Positions 20,595-22,348 of a DNA stretch of 22,348 nucleotides are shown here, piece after piece (position 1 is the stretch's first letter; every line of letters starts with the position of its first letter). Origin of the DNA: Candidatus Bathyarchaeota archaeon (lineage in GTDB: Archaea > Thermoproteota > Bathyarchaeia > TCS64). The stretch is from NCBI GenBank assembly GCA_016934355.1, contig JAFGTA010000155.1, positions 1 through 22,348 on the forward strand, in the 5' to 3' direction. Made by a program: the position numbers and the translations under genes. The notes beneath the pieces were generated by a model that saw nothing but the letters and a program-made list of their open reading frames with translations, made no database searches and was not told the DNA's origin.

Positions 20595-22348
20595 ATGCGT
20601 GTAGCCGTCGTAGACAAGGAGCGGTGCAGGTCCGACAAGTGTGACCACGTCTGCGTAAGGTTCTGCCCCATGGTACGCACCCGCAGGGAGGCTATACGCA
20701 TCGACGAGGAGAGTAAGGCGTACGTCAGCGAGTTCATCTGCAGCGGCTGCGGCATCTGCGTCCGCAAGTGCCCCTTCGACGCCCTACGCATCGTCAACCT
20801 GCCGGACGCACTGGAGAAGGACTTTATCCACCGCTTCGGGCCCAACGCGTTCACCCTGTTCAGGCTACCGACTCCACGGAAGAACGAGGTGGTGGGCCTC
20901 CTCGGCCGCAACGGCATCGGCAAGTCAACCATACTGAAGATTCTCGCCGGCGAACTGGTGCCAAACATGGGTGACCACACGAAGCCCGCCGAGAAGGAGG
21001 CTGTGCTGGAGTACTTCCGGGGCAAGCCGCTGGAGGAGTACCTGGGCGGCGTCTACGACGGCACCGTGAAGGCGGTACACAAGCCCCAGTACGTTGACAA
21101 GATTCCTCAGATCGTCAAGGGGAAGGTCGGGGATGTGCTGAGGAAGCTGGACGAACGCGGCGTGCTGGAGTCCATCATCGACGACCTTGAGATCGGGCAC
21201 CTGCTGGATCGGGACCTGGACGTACTCAGCGGAGGAGAACTCCAGCGAGTCGCAATAGCTACCGCGATCTGCCGTGACGCCCGGATATATCTCTTCGACG
21301 AGCCCAGCAGCTTCCTCGACATCTACCAGAGGACCAGGGCGGCGCGGATAATCAGGAAACTAGCGGACGGGGACCGGATGGTGGTGACGGCTGAGCACGA
21401 CCTCGCCGTACTGGACTACATGAGCGACGACATATTCATCCTCTACGGCGACCCCGACGTCTACGGCATCGTATCCAACGTCCACGTCGTCCGGGAGGGC
21501 ATAAACATCTACATCAACGGCTACATCCCGGACGAGAACGTCAGGTTCAGGCAGAGCCCCATCGTCTTCCACGAGAAGCCCCCTATGGAGCAGCAGGCCC
21601 AGACATACAGGCTGCTTGAGTGGTCGCGGCTGGTGAAGGACTACGGCGGCTTCAGGCTTGAGGTGGATGCGGGAGGCATCTCCATGGGCGAGGTGGTGGG
21701 GATACTCGGGATGAACGGCATAGGAAAGACCACGTTCGTCAAGATGCTCGCCGGAGTAGAGACGCCCACCGAGGGAGGCGTCAACAACCCCGAGATAAAG
21801 GTCAGCTACAAGCCTCAGTACATCAGCGGCGAGATCGAGGGCACAGTCGAGGACGTACTCAGGAAGGCGGCTGGCACCAAGTACGTCGAGAGCTGGTACA
21901 GATCGGAGGTCATCGAGCCGCTGAACGTGAAACGGTTCCTCGACAGCGACGTGGGAATCCTCAGCGGCGGCGAGCTCCAGCGAGTCGCCATCGCAGAGTG
22001 CCTCAGCAGGGACGCAAACATCTACCTGCTGGACGAGCCCAGCGCCTACCTGGACGTCGAGGAGCGGCTCGCCGTGGCACACGCAATCAGGCGCATCACC
22101 AAGATGAGGGGCGTCACGGCGTTCGTCGTGGAGCACGACATCGTGACCCAGGACTTCATCGCGGACAAGATAATGGTGTTCACAGGGGAGGCGGGCGTCT
22201 ACGGACACGCTGGCGACCCTGTGAGCCTTGAGGACGGGATGAACGGGTTCCTGGAGGAGATGGAGGTAACGTTCAGGCGCGACCCCGACACCAAACGGCC
22301 GCGGGTGAACAAGCCGGACAGCAGGCTCGACAGGGAGCAGAAGCAGTC
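20595..22348 (+). CDS. rli1: ABCE1/Rli1 ribosome-recycling ATPase, 3' end just outside window
   Basis: The window shows 584 residues of this twin-ATPase iron-sulfur protein, which splits post-termination ribosomes and also works in initiation. Domains in order: an Fe-S domain with CRSDKCDHVCVRFCP (about 10-24) and CSGCGICVRKCPFDAL (about 51-66), which bind two 4Fe-4S clusters. The first ABC domain has GRNGIGKST, LSGGELQRVAIA and IYLFDEPSSFLD. The hinge is followed by the second ABC domain with GMNGIGKTT, LSGGELQRVAIA and IYLLDEPSAYLD. The insert between Walker A and signature in each half is as expected. The last residues visible (SRLDREQKQ) are the conserved C-terminal end of the family, so probably only about ten residues are missing. 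All catalytic motifs are intact. This is the strongest marker that the window is archaeal. Confidence 0.97.
   Translation, partial: MRVAVVDKERCRSDKCDHVCVRFCPMVRTRREAIRIDEESKAYVSEFICSGCGICVRKCPFDALRIVNLPDALEKDFIHRFGPNAFTLFRLPTPRKNEVVGLLGRNGIGKSTILKILAGELVPNMGDHTKPAEKEAVLEYFRGKPLEEYLGGVYDGTVKAVHKPQYVDKIPQIVKGKVGDVLRKLDERGVLESIIDDLEIGHLLDRDLDVLSGGELQRVAIATAICRDARIYLFDEPSSFLDIYQRTRAARIIRKLADGDRMVVTAEHDLAVLDYMSDDIFILYGDPDVYGIVSNVHVVREGINIYINGYIPDENVRFRQSPIVFHEKPPMEQQAQTYRLLEWSRLVKDYGGFRLEVDAGGISMGEVVGILGMNGIGKTTFVKMLAGVETPTEGGVNNPEIKVSYKPQYISGEIEGTVEDVLRKAAGTKYVESWYRSEVIEPLNVKRFLDSDVGILSGGELQRVAIAECLSRDANIYLLDEPSAYLDVEERLAVAHAIRRITKMRGVTAFVVEHDIVTQDFIADKIMVFTGEAGVYGHAGDPVSLEDGMNGFLEEMEVTFRRDPDTKRPRVNKPDSRLDREQKQ

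Noticed and set aside
1..22348. CRISPR array, insertion sequence or phage genes
   Set aside because: No regularly spaced repeats, no transposase or integrase motifs and no terminal inverted repeats with target duplications were seen.

Overview
The window is archaeal chromosomal DNA, GC-rich with short AT-rich promoters. The evidence is a nearly complete ABCE1/Rli1 ribosome-recycling factor, GatC/GatA of the tRNA-dependent amidotransferase, TATA boxes about 25 nt before many start codons (leaderless transcription), occasional GGTGA Shine-Dalgarno sites, frequent GTG/TTG starts, and two exported proteins ending in an IPGFP-hydrophobic-basic tail of the archaeal surface-anchor type. I cannot fix the lineage; an uncultured TACK-, Bathyarchaeia- or Asgard-like archaeon is a reasonable guess.

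Layout. 1-4931: housekeeping and orphan genes, mostly on the minus strand: gatA (cut by the window edge), gatC, a PurF homologue whose glutaminase half has lost its catalytic residues, a small helical protein, a nucleotidyltransferase and an M24-fold protein lacking most metal ligands. 5062-10940: a minus-strand accessory block with a multi-pass acyltransferase-like membrane protein, three paralogous single-pass membrane proteins (one frameshifted), an exported Kelch propeller, and a two-gene operon of an exported protein plus a membrane-anchored winged-helix regulator. 11104-16408: plus-strand catabolic block with an FGGY sugar kinase, an M20 hydrolase, an MFS transporter and a xylose-isomerase-like enzyme. 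16503-19976: methyltransferase with a tiny membrane ORF, a TolB-like exported propeller, a zinc-ribbon protein, a methyltransferase gene remnant and a small membrane protein. 19977-22348: a FlaR-type P-loop kinase and rli1, cut at the right edge.

The most interesting element is a candidate regulon in 5.0-11.0 kb. A 12-bp palindrome, GAAAC-NN-GTTTC, occurs four times, each upstream of a different minus-strand transcription unit: the acyltransferase plus first paralog, the second paralog, the third paralog, and the operon encoding the membrane-anchored HTH protein. In three copies it lies exactly 18 nt from an identical TATA region; the fourth keeps the spacing with a different TATA. This ties the paralogs, the acyltransferase and the regulator into what looks like one self-regulated envelope system that I do not recognise. 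Second in interest is the PurF homologue, in which Cys1, the Arg of the GHVR motif and the Asn of the HNG motif are all replaced while the phosphoribosyltransferase and Fe-S cysteines are kept.
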